Assembly: GCA_963575745.1 (NCBI GenBank)
Contig: CAUYUJ010009502.1
Span: forward strand, 1,951 to 65,950
Direction: 5' to 3'
Length of the DNA: 64,000 nt
Source of the DNA: Prorocentrum cordatum
Lineage: Eukaryota > Sar > Dinophyceae > Prorocentrales > Prorocentraceae
Of this stretch, positions 1 through 10,599 are shown one piece after another. Positions within the stretch are counted from its first letter, which is position 1. Each line of letters begins with the position of its first letter. The notes under the pieces are model-generated. The model made no database searches. It was not told the origin of the DNA and saw nothing but the letters and a program-made list of their open reading frames with translations. The position numbers were made by a program, and so were the translations under genes.

Positions 1-1020
1 TTAGGCTCGGGTGTTCCTTATGTGTTGGGAGGACGGGTGGGCGTAAGCTCGACGGCTTGCTATCTAGGGAGTGGCTTGACTCCTCCCCCTACCCCCCTTC
101 CCTAGACCTGAACGGGGGCGACCGCGACCGATTGGAGTGTCCAAGAAGGCCTCAGGGAGAAGGGGAAATGTCATTAATGTTCCAACGGTCGTGGGCCAAT
201 GTTGGCTTCCTGGGAGGGGGGATGCTAATTGGCGACCCTCCCCCCTTTGATCGAGCTCCTCCAAGATAGCCCCATGGCTTCCAAGAGTGCCCAAAGAGGG
301 CCCAAGTAAGCGCCCAGGAGGCCCCAAGAGGCCTCCTAGAGGCTCCCAAAGACCCCCACGAGGTCCCCAGAGGCTCCACCGATGCACCCAAGACTTTGGT
401 ATGGCTGGGGGGTCAGGTCTGCAGAACACCCCAAACGGACGTCAAGGGGCGCAATCAACCTGTTCGGTCATGTTGAATATGATGCACCACAATGGGCGTC
501 AAGCCAAAACTTTGGACATAAGCGAATGGCTGGACTTTGCGCATCTTTGTCGACTTAATCGGCAAGGCGTTGAACCACCTTGACGTCTTTTTTGGGTGGT
601 CCGGCAGAGAAATGCGCTCTCTGACCCTCGGCCCTACTCAACCCAAGACGCTCCAAGAGGCCAAGAGGACCGCCAAGGCCCCGACGACGCCCCAAGAGAA
701 CTTCACGACGCTCTCAAGAGACATCCGAAGAGACTCCGAGAAGCATCCAAGAGGCCTGAGGCCATTCTGCTCGACTTCCTCCTCCCCTCCGATTCCCCCT
801 CTATACTTCCCCTCGTGGGGTGTGCCGATCTCCCAAGCCCGGTATTCCACTGCAGGCTCCTCCACACATCGGATCAGGGCAACTCTCGCCCGGGCATCCG
901 TTCTGGATGGGCTGGTGGGCTTACGGGAAGCGTCTACGATATGGCTTTTGTTCGGTGTTCTGTTCAGCAAGGGTCTCCCACGGGTGGTTCGCCACGGCCG
1001 CGTTCGTGGTTCGCCACGAA
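1..1020. other. No gene seen; phased CCAAGAGG-type repeats
   Basis: No open frame here reads like a protein. Positions 285-370 and 640-760 hold the CCAAGAGGCCC-type motif at roughly 10-12-bp spacing that recurs through the window. A diverged half copy of the palindromic H element (GGATGGGCTGGTGGG followed by a TACGGGAAGCGTC variant) lies near 905-935. Confidence 0.5.
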
Positions 1021-1205
1021 GAGGGGGAGGAGGAAGAAGAGGGGGAGGAGGAGGAGGAGGAGGAGGAGGAGGAGGAGGAGGAGGAGGAGGAGCAGGAGGA
1101 GGGGGGAGAGGAGAGGAGGAGTAGGGGGGGGGGGGGAGGGGGAGGAGGATGAGGGTGATGGAGGAGGAGTAGGGGAGAGGAGGGATGAGGATGGAGATGG
1201 TAGGA
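1021..1205. repeat. GGA/GAG purine microsatellite
   Basis: Almost pure purine run of GAG/GGA triplets with G-rich stretches. Frames through it give poly-Glu, poly-Arg or poly-Gly and are not genes. A shorter GGA block follows at 1441-1503. Confidence 0.9.
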
Positions 1206-1703
1206 TTAGGTTGCTTGATTTCGTGAGCAGGCGGAGGATGAGCCGGATTATTGTGATGATTCTTTACTTATGCTTTGGTGCTTCTTGTGGCTCTTGGTTC
1301 GCCACGGCCGCCCACCGTGCTCTGGGCCTGCGCGCCCGGCGCCTTGCTGCTGCTGCCCGCCCGAACTCTTCGGGGTCTGAGCGTCCCTCCTTTCTCTAGG
1401 CCGGCCCCCTCTCCTCCCTCTGGCTGGTGCCCCAAACTGGCTTCTCGCTGGAGGAGGAGCTGGAGGAGGAGGTGGTGCCCCACGAGGAGGAGGAGGAGGA
1501 GGTGGTTTATGTAGGAAGCGTTCTCAGACGAAGAGGGACCTGAGCGGCGTGGTTATCTGTAGAACCTCTTCTCCGCCGCCTCGCCGCCGACGAGAAAAGC
1601 TCAGCAGGGCAAGGGGGTGCGGTTCGAGCCGCTCGTGCTCCCGCTGCTGCCTGCGCCGCGTTGCCCTCTACCCTCCACACCCCCCCTCGGCCCGCGAAGC
1701 CAC

Positions 1704-1765
1704 CTGCCCCGCCCTCCTCCCTCCTCCCTCCTCCCTCCTCCCTCCTCCCTCCTCCCTCCTCCCTG
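1704..1765. repeat. CCCTCCT heptamer microsatellite
   Basis: About eight tandem heptamers of CCCTCCT in a pyrimidine-only strand. The frames over it (poly Pro/Ser/Leu) are low-complexity shadows. Confidence 0.9.
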
Positions 1766-1841
1766 CCCTCAGGACTCCTCAGGACTCCCCTGAACTTCTC
1801 GTACTTCGGGGGCCCGCAACCATGGATTCGCGATCCATTGA

Positions 1842-1998
1842 AGAGGCCCCAGGACCCGCAAATAAATACACACACGTAAAAATGTTCCCCATATTTTCCT
1901 GTATTTTCTGGGGTTTTCGTCTTCCCCCCCACCTCCCATATTTTCCAATATTTTATGGGGAATCGACGATTAATTGTGTCTGTGTTTTTGTCCCTCCT
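1842..1998. mobile_element. AT-rich MITE-like element with 10-bp target duplication
   Basis: An AT-rich island of about 157 bp in GC-rich DNA, flanked by a perfect direct repeat GATCCATTGA at 1832-1841 and 1999-2008. A related AT-rich block at about 26807-26964 shares the order of features: ACACACG or CGCAC near the left, TTCCCCATA, a C run with ACTTCCCATATTT, then GATTAAC/TTGTGTCTGTG and CCCTCCTG at the right. No coding capacity. The ends are only weakly inverted, so the class is inferred from size, target duplication and the second copy. Confidence 0.55.
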
Positions 1999-2008
1999 GA
2001 TCCATTGA

Positions 2009-3240
2009 TTTGGCGCGCGGTCGCCAAATCTATGGATCGGGGGAGGTGCCCTCCCAAAAATGCAGCCGGTGCCGCCTCGCTCGGCGGCGGAACTCAGCGA
2101 TGTCCCCTAGAAACGGGGCCCGTCGCTAATCCACGCCCCCTTGATCCATGTTTGCGATCGCCTGGGTATTCGACCCTGCCCGCAAGAGCGCTCAGCACTT
2201 GAGCAGGGACCGGCCGTAATGGTACGCACATGAGCTTACCACGACATTCTCCTAGAACCTAAGCGTGTGCTCAGAACAAAGACGCTGTCCCTGGACACGC
2301 AAGCCAGATGAGCTCAAACAGGACAGCCCCGGCCAGAACTGCCCCCTCCTGATGCATAGGCCCCTGCCTCGCGGCGCCCACCTCCCACCCCTCGCCGGCG
2401 ATCTTGGCGACCCCTCCCCCTGTCGCCTTCTCCCTCGCGCCTCGCTCCTCCCCTCCCTCCTCCTGCCCTCGCTGCTCCCCCCTCGTCTGGCCCCGCTCCT
2501 GCCACCCCCTGCTCCATCCTCGCTTCTCGCTCCGTGCTCCTCCCCCCCCTCCTCTGTCCGCGCTCCTCCCCCCCCCCCCCTCGCCTGCCTCTTGCTCCTC
2601 CTCTCCTTCCTCCTCCCCTCCTCCTCCCTCCCCTCCCCCTTGCCGCCTCGCCCCGTCCCCACTCCCGCTCTGTCCTGCCGCTGCAGGCTGCTGCTCCTGC
2701 CGTCTCTCCCGCCTGTCCTCCCCCTTGCGACGGCCGACCGGGCAGGGTCGAAGCGTACGGGGCCAGAGGATCGCAGCGCACCGGCGATGCGTGGGCGATG
2801 CCTCGACGACGTCGGAATGGAGATGGCCAGGCGCACCGCCGGTGCATCCGCGATGCTGCGCGCGCGATCCTCCAAACCCCGTCTGCTCGGACCATTCCGA
2901 CGTTTCGGGGGTGCCCGCGGTGGGGGTCGGATGGGACATCCCCCACCCCCACACAACCGACGTCGCGTTGGTTCCCTGCCCTCTTTTTGGGGTCTCTTGC
3001 TACGAAAAAAACAAGATTGCGGGTGCGTTCCTCCTCCCGCCTCCCCCTTGCTCCCTTCTATCCTCTCATACCCCTTGCCTGTGCCACCTGCTTCTCAATC
3101 ACCCGCCTCCCACCCCGCCGTGCCGAGGGGGAGTGCGACGCTTGCAACCGTCGCCGCTTCGGAGGAATTCGGCGGGGAGCAGCAGGCGGTGGTACCCGGC
3201 ACAAGCTTCACCCCACCATTTAACGGGCGAAGAACGGTAT
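2009..3240. other. No gene seen; pyrimidine-rich tract
   Basis: From about 2400 to 2720 the plus strand is nearly all C and T (CTCC-type repeats), which produces long artefactual Pro/Ser/Leu frames. At 2750-2900 there is a diverged copy of the GGGGCCGGAGGATCGC family that forms the inverted repeat at 5.2-5.8 kb. Nothing else is supported. Confidence 0.5.
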
Positions 3241-3256
3241 ACAAAACACTTGTTCG

Positions 3257-3361
3257 CTGTCAGGGGCGCCTGCCCCAGGGCGGCTTCAGAGTTTATACCC
3301 TTACGGTGGCACGTCAAGGTATAAACCTTCGAGCCGCCCTGGGGCAGCGCCCCTGGTGACA
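3257..3361. repeat. Large inverted repeat (hairpin, arms about 42 bp)
   Basis: The left arm (GGGGCGCCTGCCCCAGGGCG, then a GTTTATACC motif) is mirrored by the right arm (GGTATAAACC, then CGCCCTGGGGCAGCGCCCC) around a loop of about 14 bases. Only a few mismatches or bulges are visible. Both strands therefore give near-identical short open frames, which are not evidence of coding. It could be a fold-back element or a transcribed hairpin. Confidence 0.8.
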
Positions 3362-3379
3362 GAGAAGTCCATTTTAGAC

Positions 3380-4060
3380 CCGTTTTCGCCATCCTTGCAT
3401 GGGGGATGCGCACTGCCAAAATGCTGCCGCCATTTCCGAGGGATGCTGGGAGTCAGGTTGGGCCTCGCCACCCGTGGGGGGCTGCGAACTGCCAAACTGT
3501 CGCTACCTTCCGCAGGTTGCTGTAGGAAAACGTGATGGGCACCGTTCCGGGATTCAGATTAGACCTCGCTTTCAAAGGTTGCTGCAGCAGACAACGTAGT
3601 GGGCACCGATCTGGGACCCTGAGAAGACCTTTCCATCCTTGAGGAGCTGCGGACTGCGAAACTATCACCTGGTTCGAAGGCTGCAAGGCGGGACAACGTA
3701 GTGAGTGCCGAGCGGGGATTCAGATTCAAACTCTCCATCCCCGAACCGCAAGGCTGTCGCCACTCTCGGAGGCTGCCGGGGGGTCCGGTGCGCTGACGCC
3801 TCACGGGGACCCAGATCAGACGTCACCATCATCGGGGGCTGCTGGGGGCCCAAATGGCAACGAAGCCCTCCTGGAGTCAAGACTCCACCTCGCCGTCCCT
3901 GGGAAGCTGGGAAGCGCGACGCCACCACCGTCTTCGGGGGCTGCGAGGGGGGGCCAATCGCAACGACGCCCTTCGGGGGCCCAGACTCGACCTCGCCATC
4001 CCCGGCGAACTGCGAGCTGCGACAATGCGTCCGCGCCCGACTCCTGACGCTTGGGGCCTG
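3380..4060. repeat. Diverged tandem repeat, unit about 65-100 bp
   Basis: At least seven degenerate copies of a motif containing GGxTGCTG, AACGTAGTGGGCACCG, a GGACCCAGATCAGACC-like stretch and CTCGCCATCC. Copies differ by many substitutions and indels, implying age. The frames over it repeat degenerate peptides and do not look like a protein. Confidence 0.7.
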
Positions 4061-5190
4061 CCCGGGCCGGGCCCGTGCGCGGGGGAGTCGTTTTTCGACG
4101 CTGGGCGCGCGAGGGCGCGCAAGGGCCTGGGCGGCCTGGGGCCGCATCGCTGCGCCCCTTGAGCCACCACTTTTTTCGTCGGCGGCGAGGCGGCGAACTC
4201 CGCTCCAGCGAGAAGCTAGATGGCAGCTAGAAAGGGACACTAACTAGCGAATTGGCCGGCGGGCAAAGAGGAAGAGGGAGGAGGAGGGGGAGGGACGGCC
4301 GAGAGGAAGAGAGGACGCTCAGACGCCGAAGAGTTCGACGATGAGCAGCCGGGGGGGTGGCATCCACACCCAGGTCAAGAGTCTGCTGATGCTGCGCGAC
4401 CCTGGGCCGGCTTCCCTTTCCCGCGGGCCGCCCGTAGACCGCAGACCTGGCAGCGCCCCTGGCGTCAAGCTCCCGCGCCGAGTTGCGCAGGAGGGAGGCG
4501 GAGAAGTGGGCCTCCGAGGCAGAGCTCGAGCGATCCCTGCAGTCCTTTTGCCAGCATGTCCGCTCGGGGCGCCAGGGTGAGCCGGCATCCGCGTCGCTGC
4601 ACCTCCGCGAGCCACTTGAAGCAGCACCACCCTCCTTCTCGCCCCTTCTGCCACGCCGCCGCTGCTGCAGCGTTGACTTGTCCATTTCGCCCCCTCCTCG
4701 ATACCGCCTCCGCCTCCTCCTATCGCTGCCCCTGTCGCTGCCCCTCAATACCGCCTTCTCCTCCTCCTCCTCCTCCTCCTCCTCCTCCTCCTCTTTCCAT
4801 TCTCGCTCTCGCGTTCGTTCCCGCTCCTTCCCCCTTCCAGTGTGGGGCTCCACTCCTCGGCCTTCCGTTGCTGCCCTGCGCCTCTCGTGCAGCGCGCGGG
4901 CACCACACGCGGTTGGCACAACACACCTGTCGGTGCTCGCATGGCCAGCATCCACCGCAGTTTGAGCCAGCTGCTCTGGTCAGGGACCCCCCCCCAACAG
5001 GCCGGGCCTTCCTCACCGCTGGCCTGCGCTGGACCTGCCGATTTCCAGTGGGGGGACGCTCTGGAACATCGAGAAAACCCGTACACCCCCCAACGCGATG
5101 TCTTGCGGATGCCACGGCAATGGACACCCAGCAGGCCTATCCTTGAACTTACAATGTGTTTTTACAATGTCGGCGAAATGTTCTAAGCGG
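4061..5190. other. No gene seen; contains (CTC)n microsatellite
   Basis: A pure CTC triplet run lies at about 4753-4793, inside a pyrimidine-rich stretch of the plus strand. The remaining sequence gives only unrelated short frames on both strands. Confidence 0.45.
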
Positions 5191-5196
5191 AAGCTG

Positions 5197-5813
5197 CACG
5201 CAATTGGACCTTTCGGCTCCGAGGGTCCAGGCCTCCCGGATGGGGTCGGAGCAGACGGGGCCGGAGGATCGCGCCGCATCGCCGATGCACTGGCGATGCG
5301 GCTCGATGTGGAGCCAGAATGCCTCCACGCACTTGACGCGAACGGGCTCGGCACGTCGCAGGGTCATGCCACACCGTGACCCCCCCCCCGGAGGCCTGGC
5401 CCTCCTCCTAAGGGACTGGCTCCTCCTCCCGAGCCGCTCCCTCTGCGACGGCCCCGGGGGCCCCGCGAGCCCCCCCCCCCTGGGGGCAGCAGATTGCAAA
5501 ACACCTTCTGTGGGTGTTCCTCTTCACGCTGCGAGGACGTCAGGGCCCCCCCGCCCGGGAGGCCTCCCAGCTGGGGTCGGAATAGATGGGGGCTCGGAGG
5601 AGCGGGCCGCGTCGGAATCGGCGATGCCTCGGCGAGGTCGGCGAGGCACCAGCAGGCGGCGCGGAGACATTCTGGCTCCACATGGAGCCGCATCTCACCG
5701 AGGCATCGGCGATGCGGCGCGATCCTCCGGCCCCGTCTGCCCCGACCCCATCCAGGAGGCCTAGACCCTCGGAACCGAAATGTCCAACTGCGTGCAGCTT
5801 CCTCCTCTGCAGG
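5197..5813. repeat. Inverted repeat pair, arms about 130 bp
   Basis: Positions 5197-5335 and 5657-5813 are reverse complements with moderate divergence. Shared segments include AAGCTGCACGCA, TTGGAC, TTCGG, GGATGGGGTCGG, CAGACGGGGCCGGAGGATCG, CGCCGCATCGCCGATGC and GTGGAGCCAGAATG. Related fragments occur at 2750-2900 and 5960-6020, so this is a dispersed family with two copies here in opposite orientation. No coding frame is shared by the copies. Confidence 0.8.
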
Positions 5814-6099
5814 CCAACGGTGAGGAAGGTCTGACCGATTGGGAGGGTCCCTGTCGGGTTTTTCCGGGCGCTTGCTTGTCTCTTGGGCGGTTTCCCAGCC
5901 TCGGGGTGCGTTCGAGCAGCTGTGCCTCGGGGTGCGTTCACCGGCGATGCGGCATCCTCCGGCAGTGCGGCGATGCATCGGCAGTGCGGCGCGATCCTCC
6001 GACCCCATCCGCGCGGACACATCTGATGGGAGGCCGATGAGCATCGACCAACCGATCCCTTTAACCCACGGGGCGCGGCCTCTGGGCCTCTCTAGCCGG

Positions 6100-6400
6100 T
6101 TTACCCCCCCTTGATGGGGATAGGGGATGCTCCCTTCGAATTTCGAAGATCAAATTCCCAACTGGGTTGGTGCTAGGTCGGGCATGTCCCCCTCCAGGCG
6201 GATTCTGGATAAAAAATAAAAATACCCCACACTACCCCAAGCATAATCAAAAGTAGCTAAAACAGATCGTCCCTAGACTATTTTTTACTATGTTTGAATA
6301 TTCCTCCTGTAGAGGGACAGGCCCGACGTAAGGTTGGTGGGATGGTGTGGATCGAGATGGGGATGGGGATGGGCATCGGTGAAACGATACTAAGCCTAGA
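6100..6400. repeat. Dispersed repeat also at 40060-40200, split by a MITE
   Basis: TTTACCCC, GATGGGGATA, CTCCCTTCG, TTTCGAAG, CCCAACTGGG and GATGGGGATGGGGATGGG appear in the same order at 40060-40200. Between CCCAACTGGG and the GATGGGGATGG run, this copy carries an extra 151-bp element (6177-6327) that is absent from the 40-kb copy. Confidence 0.7.
6177..6327. mobile_element. 151-bp MITE, family M1, copy 1
   Basis: Terminal inverted repeats: the left end GTCGGGCATGTCCCCCTCCA mirrors the right end, whose reverse complement begins GTCGGGCCTGTCCCTCTACA. The interior is AT-rich and non-coding. Two more copies of the same length are at 24800-24950 and 42756-42906. A TA flanks both sides and may be the target duplication. 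No transposase is present, so it must be non-autonomous. Confidence 0.8.
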
Positions 6401-6614
6401 CTTCCTACCTCGGGAGCTGTCCGGGGAGACCAAAAGGTACCAATGACGCTACTCCCAAGACCTCTCCCGGGGCGCGTTCTGACCAGAATTCCGAGGCGAA
6501 TCCGGCGGTCGCGACGGAGATGGGGAAAACAAGGAAAGGGTAATGGCATGCGTACCTTTGCCCCCTGGCTTTCGGGTCACAACTGGTCGGGGCTATCGGG
6601 TCAGACCGAGAACG

Positions 6615-6700
6615 CCCTAGGCGATGCGCAGCTGCTTGAGAGCATCCCGAGGCTGGAAAGCAGACGAGAACTGACGAAAACGCTCGACAACCTCGCATCT
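6615..6700. repeat. Dispersed repeat fragment shared with 43195-43285
   Basis: GCGCAGCTGCT, GAGGCTGGAAAGC and CGAGAAC occur in the same order at both places. In both, the fragment lies a few hundred bases after an M1 MITE, suggesting that MITE and fragment belong to one larger repeated segment. Confidence 0.6.
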
Positions 6701-6803
6701 AGAGGTATCGGCCTTTTTCCCCGTTTGGAGAAAAAAGCAGAGACGCGTAAACATAAACTTTTGGCGCTCCGCACAAATGTCTTGGATCTGCGCTGTACCC
6801 CCT

Positions 6804-6882
6804 CCCTGGCGCGCGGAACGCGCCAGGGGCGGCGCCGGAGGCGCCGCCGAGGGGGGGGCACCGCGGATCTACGAGATCCGCG
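6804..6882. repeat. Three consecutive perfect hairpins
   Basis: Hairpin 1 (6804-6828) is CCCTGGCGCG, loop CGGAA, CGCGCCAGGG. Hairpin 2 (6828-6848) is GGCGGCGCC, loop GGA, GGCGCCGCC. Hairpin 3 (6862-6882) is CGCGGATCT, loop ACG, AGATCCGCG. All stems are perfect and 9-10 bp long, separated by at most a short G run. Confidence 0.85.
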
Positions 6883-6984
6883 CGGAGCGTGGAACGTTTA
6901 CGTCCATAGCGTGCGTTTTCTTCTTCGATCCCCTGAGATATCTCCTCTAGAGCCTCCTCCGAGCGTATATTGTCTTCTTCGACC

Positions 6985-7200
6985 CTCCCAAGGAATTGAC
7001 GGAGGGGGGGAGGGAGAGAGAGAAGGAGGGAGGGAGGGAGGAGGAAGAGGAGAGGGGGGAGGGATGAGGAGGGAGGATAGAAGGAGGAGGAGGGAGGAGG
7101 AGGATGAGGAGGCGGTTAGAGAAAGAGGAGGATGAGGAGGAGGATGTATGAGAGGAGGAGGAGATGATGAGAGACGGGGAGAAGGCTTTCTTCTGAGGGG
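6985..7200. repeat. GGA/GAGG purine-rich microsatellite
   Basis: A long polypurine tract dominated by GGAGG and GAGGA units with GATGAGG interruptions. It is followed at 7205-7350 by a pyrimidine-rich TTCTTC tract. Frames over both are low-complexity. Confidence 0.85.
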
Positions 7201-7350
7201 AGGAGGGATTCTTCTTCTTCTCATCTATTCTATTTAGTCCTTTTTTTTTTTGTTTTCTGGGGAGAGGATCTCCTTCTTCTTCTCCGATTTCTTCTTAGCT
7301 TTTTCTTCTTCCCTCTTAACCCTCCAGGAACTTCTTTCAATTCTTTCTTA

Positions 7351-9510
7351 GGGGGGAAGAAAACCCCCAGGGCCTTGGTACACGTCGGCGTCGGCCAGGC
7401 CTTGGTACACGTCGCGTCGGGGGCGCCGAGGTCCTCGTCGTCTCTGCCGTGCCCGCCTGCTGGTAGCCTCCCCGGGCGGGGCGGCATATGCGGCTTCCCC
7501 GGGAACGGAGGGGGGTATATGAGAGGAGAGGGGTGGCCCTTGATGCAAAGAGGAGGATGAGAGGAGGAGGAGTGAGGAGGAGGACGGCGCGTCTTCTACG
7601 GACGGGAGTATTTTCGGCGGATTTCTTCTTATAGGAATTCCCCTCTTGTGTCGTTTTATAGGATGTTACTCCTCAGTTGGTTGTAACTTGGACGATGACT
7701 TGAACGACACTGAGGACGTAGGACAGAGGGGCATAGGTTTCGGAGGAGAGGAGTAGCGGGCGAGGAGAGATGAGAGGGACGAGGACGATGAGGAAGACGA
7801 TGATGATGCTGACGCTGGTGAAGGTGACGGATATGAATATGAACCTGATGATGATCGACCGCGCATGGGGGGGCAACAGTCAGGCCGCACGCTTAAAGTA
7901 ACTGGCGAGCACGGCAGCTGCTACATCGGCGATGTGCTCAGCAAGGTTCGCGGCGGTTCCGTAAACCCGCGTCGCCTGAAGCGTATGATGGGTGTGAAAA
8001 GCCGTCATGCACAGTTGCATGGCGGCACTGCGGGAGAGCGCGCGCGATGCGCAGTTGCATTCGTTGTCGGCGCAAGGGCCGGGCGCAAGGGCCGAGTGTT
8101 AAATGAGGTGGGAGAGGCAAGGCCAGGAGTTCAGGGCAGGAGGAGTAGTGTGGGAATGGGTCGAGCTGCTCTCTGCAGCCACAAAGACGCGATGTCGCTC
8201 CAGTGCCATGCGTGCAATGTGATGTTGTCCACCCTCCTGCAAGGATCTTGTGCAAGCTCCAAAGCCATCCAGGTTGAATCGTGCGGACCGCCGCGCGGCA
8301 TTCCCCCAGCGCGCGCCCGCCGCCCCACTCCTCGAAGCAGATGCGCCCCATGCAGACAAACGCGTAGCGACAGCATTCGCAAACCCAGGCGGGAAAAACT
8401 GGGACGCGCAGCGAGAAGGGAAAGTACGCTGGGCCTTCCTCCTGCGCCCCTCTCCCGCTGCGCTGGCCCGTTCGCGACGGGCCGCCGCCAGCGCCGAACG
8501 CCAGGGTGTAACAATGATGGACGAAAAGGGTGGGGCTACGGAGCTACTGTCAAAGCGGTGCAAGAAATCGTGCTTTGTCCTCCAGCATGGGGCATTCCAT
8601 TGCGCGCGCGTCCAGCGCGCCAGTGGTGCTTGGAAGGACGCCGCTTCAGACCATTCGCGCAACTGCGCTTCCCAGCTTCGCAGCGCATGAAAGCAGCATC
8701 TCCAAAAACTTGCTGCATTCATGACTGGCGCTGTTGCGTGTACCACTAAACCGTGAGCTTTGCATAAGAACAAATCAGCCAATCGGAGCGCATTAAATGG
8801 CAAACGAAGGACTCTGTGCAGAACGAGTTTGGCGTCGTGCAGGTCTACGGTTGGAAATGGCAGCTGTAGAGCATGATGGCCGAGTGCCGAGAGGGCAGTA
8901 CAGAAGCAGCCTGACACTAGGCCCCGATGACAGAGGATCCACTACAGTCTTACTGGGTAGGAGCCGCAAAGTTGCCAGCCTCTCGGCGCTTCTGAAACCA
9001 GGAGAGACATTTGTTAGAGCAGACAGACAGGGCTGCACAAGCCTCGCATCATCCGCACTTCCTTCGGCCACCCCCCGCGGAGACGACGGCGACCCCTCCG
9101 CCACCACTGGGAAAAATATCGGGTCCATCGCGGCGGCCCGCCCCGAACCTGAAAGTGGACGCGCCTGAACGCAAGTGGAAGATAAACGGCCTTTCGCCCT
9201 GCAACAATTTCAATGAGGCGAGGCTCAGAGTACTTTCGTGCGAGCAAGTTTAGATATTCAGACGGCAGGCAAAAAAGAGAGAGAACCTCCCACTGCCAGT
9301 CGCTGCCAAGGTGAAACGCACACCGGCTATATCGAGCGCAGCAAAGACAAGCGCCTGCGTAACTGCTGTCTCGCGGGTGCTAGCCGAGCGGGCAGCTGCG
9401 TCTAGTTGGGACAAATGATTTGAAAATTCGCGCATGGCACAAATCCTAGCTAGGCTGGGTGCGTGCGCGCACAGACCAGTCCTTTGAGCCACTGATTGGC
9501 CGCCGAAGTA
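7351..9510. other. No convincing gene
   Basis: Both strands carry frames of 270-295 codons between 7865 and 8917, but they overlap on opposite strands, are rich in Arg/Ala/Ser or Cys/Trp, and show no recognisable motif. I treat them as open by GC bias. A GGCCTTGGTACACGTCG motif is repeated at 7371-7411. Confidence 0.4.
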
Positions 9511-9516
9511 GGGGAC

Positions 9517-10592
9517 CTAGCATCCATGCTGCGCAGCAGAAGAGGGCGAGTTTGGTTTGGACTCCGCAGGCTCATCGGCATCACTGGCCCCCCTCCCCTG
9601 CAAACTCGCGATCGGCCTGAAGCCCTGCAGCGCGAAGTGAACGAAGGCGGACAGAATCGAGCTCCCGACGCTGAACTTCTTCGTCTTGAAGGTGGGAATG
9701 CTTGGCACCCACGTATGATCTGGCTATGGTGAGAGCTGCAAGCTTCGTATATTGCCGCCAGACAGCACGAGAAAAACTGCTTCATATAACGTTGCGTCCC
9801 CCACGGGCACGCGTGTCATGGGCACGAACTGGAGGTCGTCGCAATTCATCGCGCGTTTGTTTGTCCACTACAGACAATGGATCTCCCAATTGCTGCCATC
9901 TGGTAATTGAAGGGGAACGACCCAGGCCCGCATCCATCAATGGCGTGTCCAAGGTAGCATTGTACCTTACGTCGCTGAACACCGCGCCAGAGATGCGGTG
10001 GTCCGCGGCGTCTTCTGGTGCCTTGAAGTTCTGATAGAGCATCAATGCGGCGTGTTCGGCGAGCTTCCCCCGGGAGCTCTCGAGGTGGACACAGGCCGCA
10101 TTCTGGTGGACAACCGCATCGGGGAGGAAGTGCATTGGGACATAAAGAAAAGCCCTGTCAATGGCGGCAGCGGGTGATTGATGGCGAGCGACGCGGGTTG
10201 GGATGCCGGCCAGCTCTTCCTGGGCCAGGTCAACGGAAACACGCCAACATATTTCATTCGGCTGGGAAGACGGCGCGGTCGGTATAGGTGTCTGCAATGG
10301 GGTTGGCTCGCCGAAACCAAGCAGCCCCCCCCCAAAAAAAAACGACTGCCGAAACCAGGCAGCAAACCATGGCATTGGGCGCGCGATGACGGTGGTCGCC
10401 CTGATTACATTCAACCGCGCCCTTCAAAGTCTGGGCAACAATTTGTTTGACATTGGAAGCAGACTCGTAGCTGCGTGCACTCCCAGTCAGCACAGAGTAC
10501 TGGACAACAGCGGAGTCGACTCGAAGTGTCACGATCCGCCCCAGAGATATGGCTTGAACTGGAAAATGAGGGCGATGCGCTGGCGACACCAA
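9517..10592 (-). CDS. Putative exon cluster, unrecognised protein
   Basis: Three consecutive minus-strand pieces look like normal protein in different frames: about 10560-10395 (contains TLRVDSAVVQYSVLTGSARS), about 10290-9860 (contains HAALMLYQNFKAPEDAAD and DPLSVVDKQTRDEL) and 9708-9517 (contains FKTKKFSVGSSILSAFVHFA). Amino-acid balance is far more protein-like here than in the opposite frames. A run of C then A at 10327-10342 lies between the first two pieces. I do not recognise the family. Either a multi-exon gene whose splice sites I could not fix, or a decayed gene. Boundaries are approximate. Confidence 0.35.
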
Positions 10593-10599
10593 CTGCTCC

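Noticed and set aside
1610-1640. GGTTCGAGCC resembling a tRNA B box
   Set aside because: No matching A box or cloverleaf around it.
7865-8917. Overlapping 294- and 272-codon frames on opposite strands
   Set aside because: No motif, skewed composition and mutual overlap; GC-rich DNA keeps such frames open.
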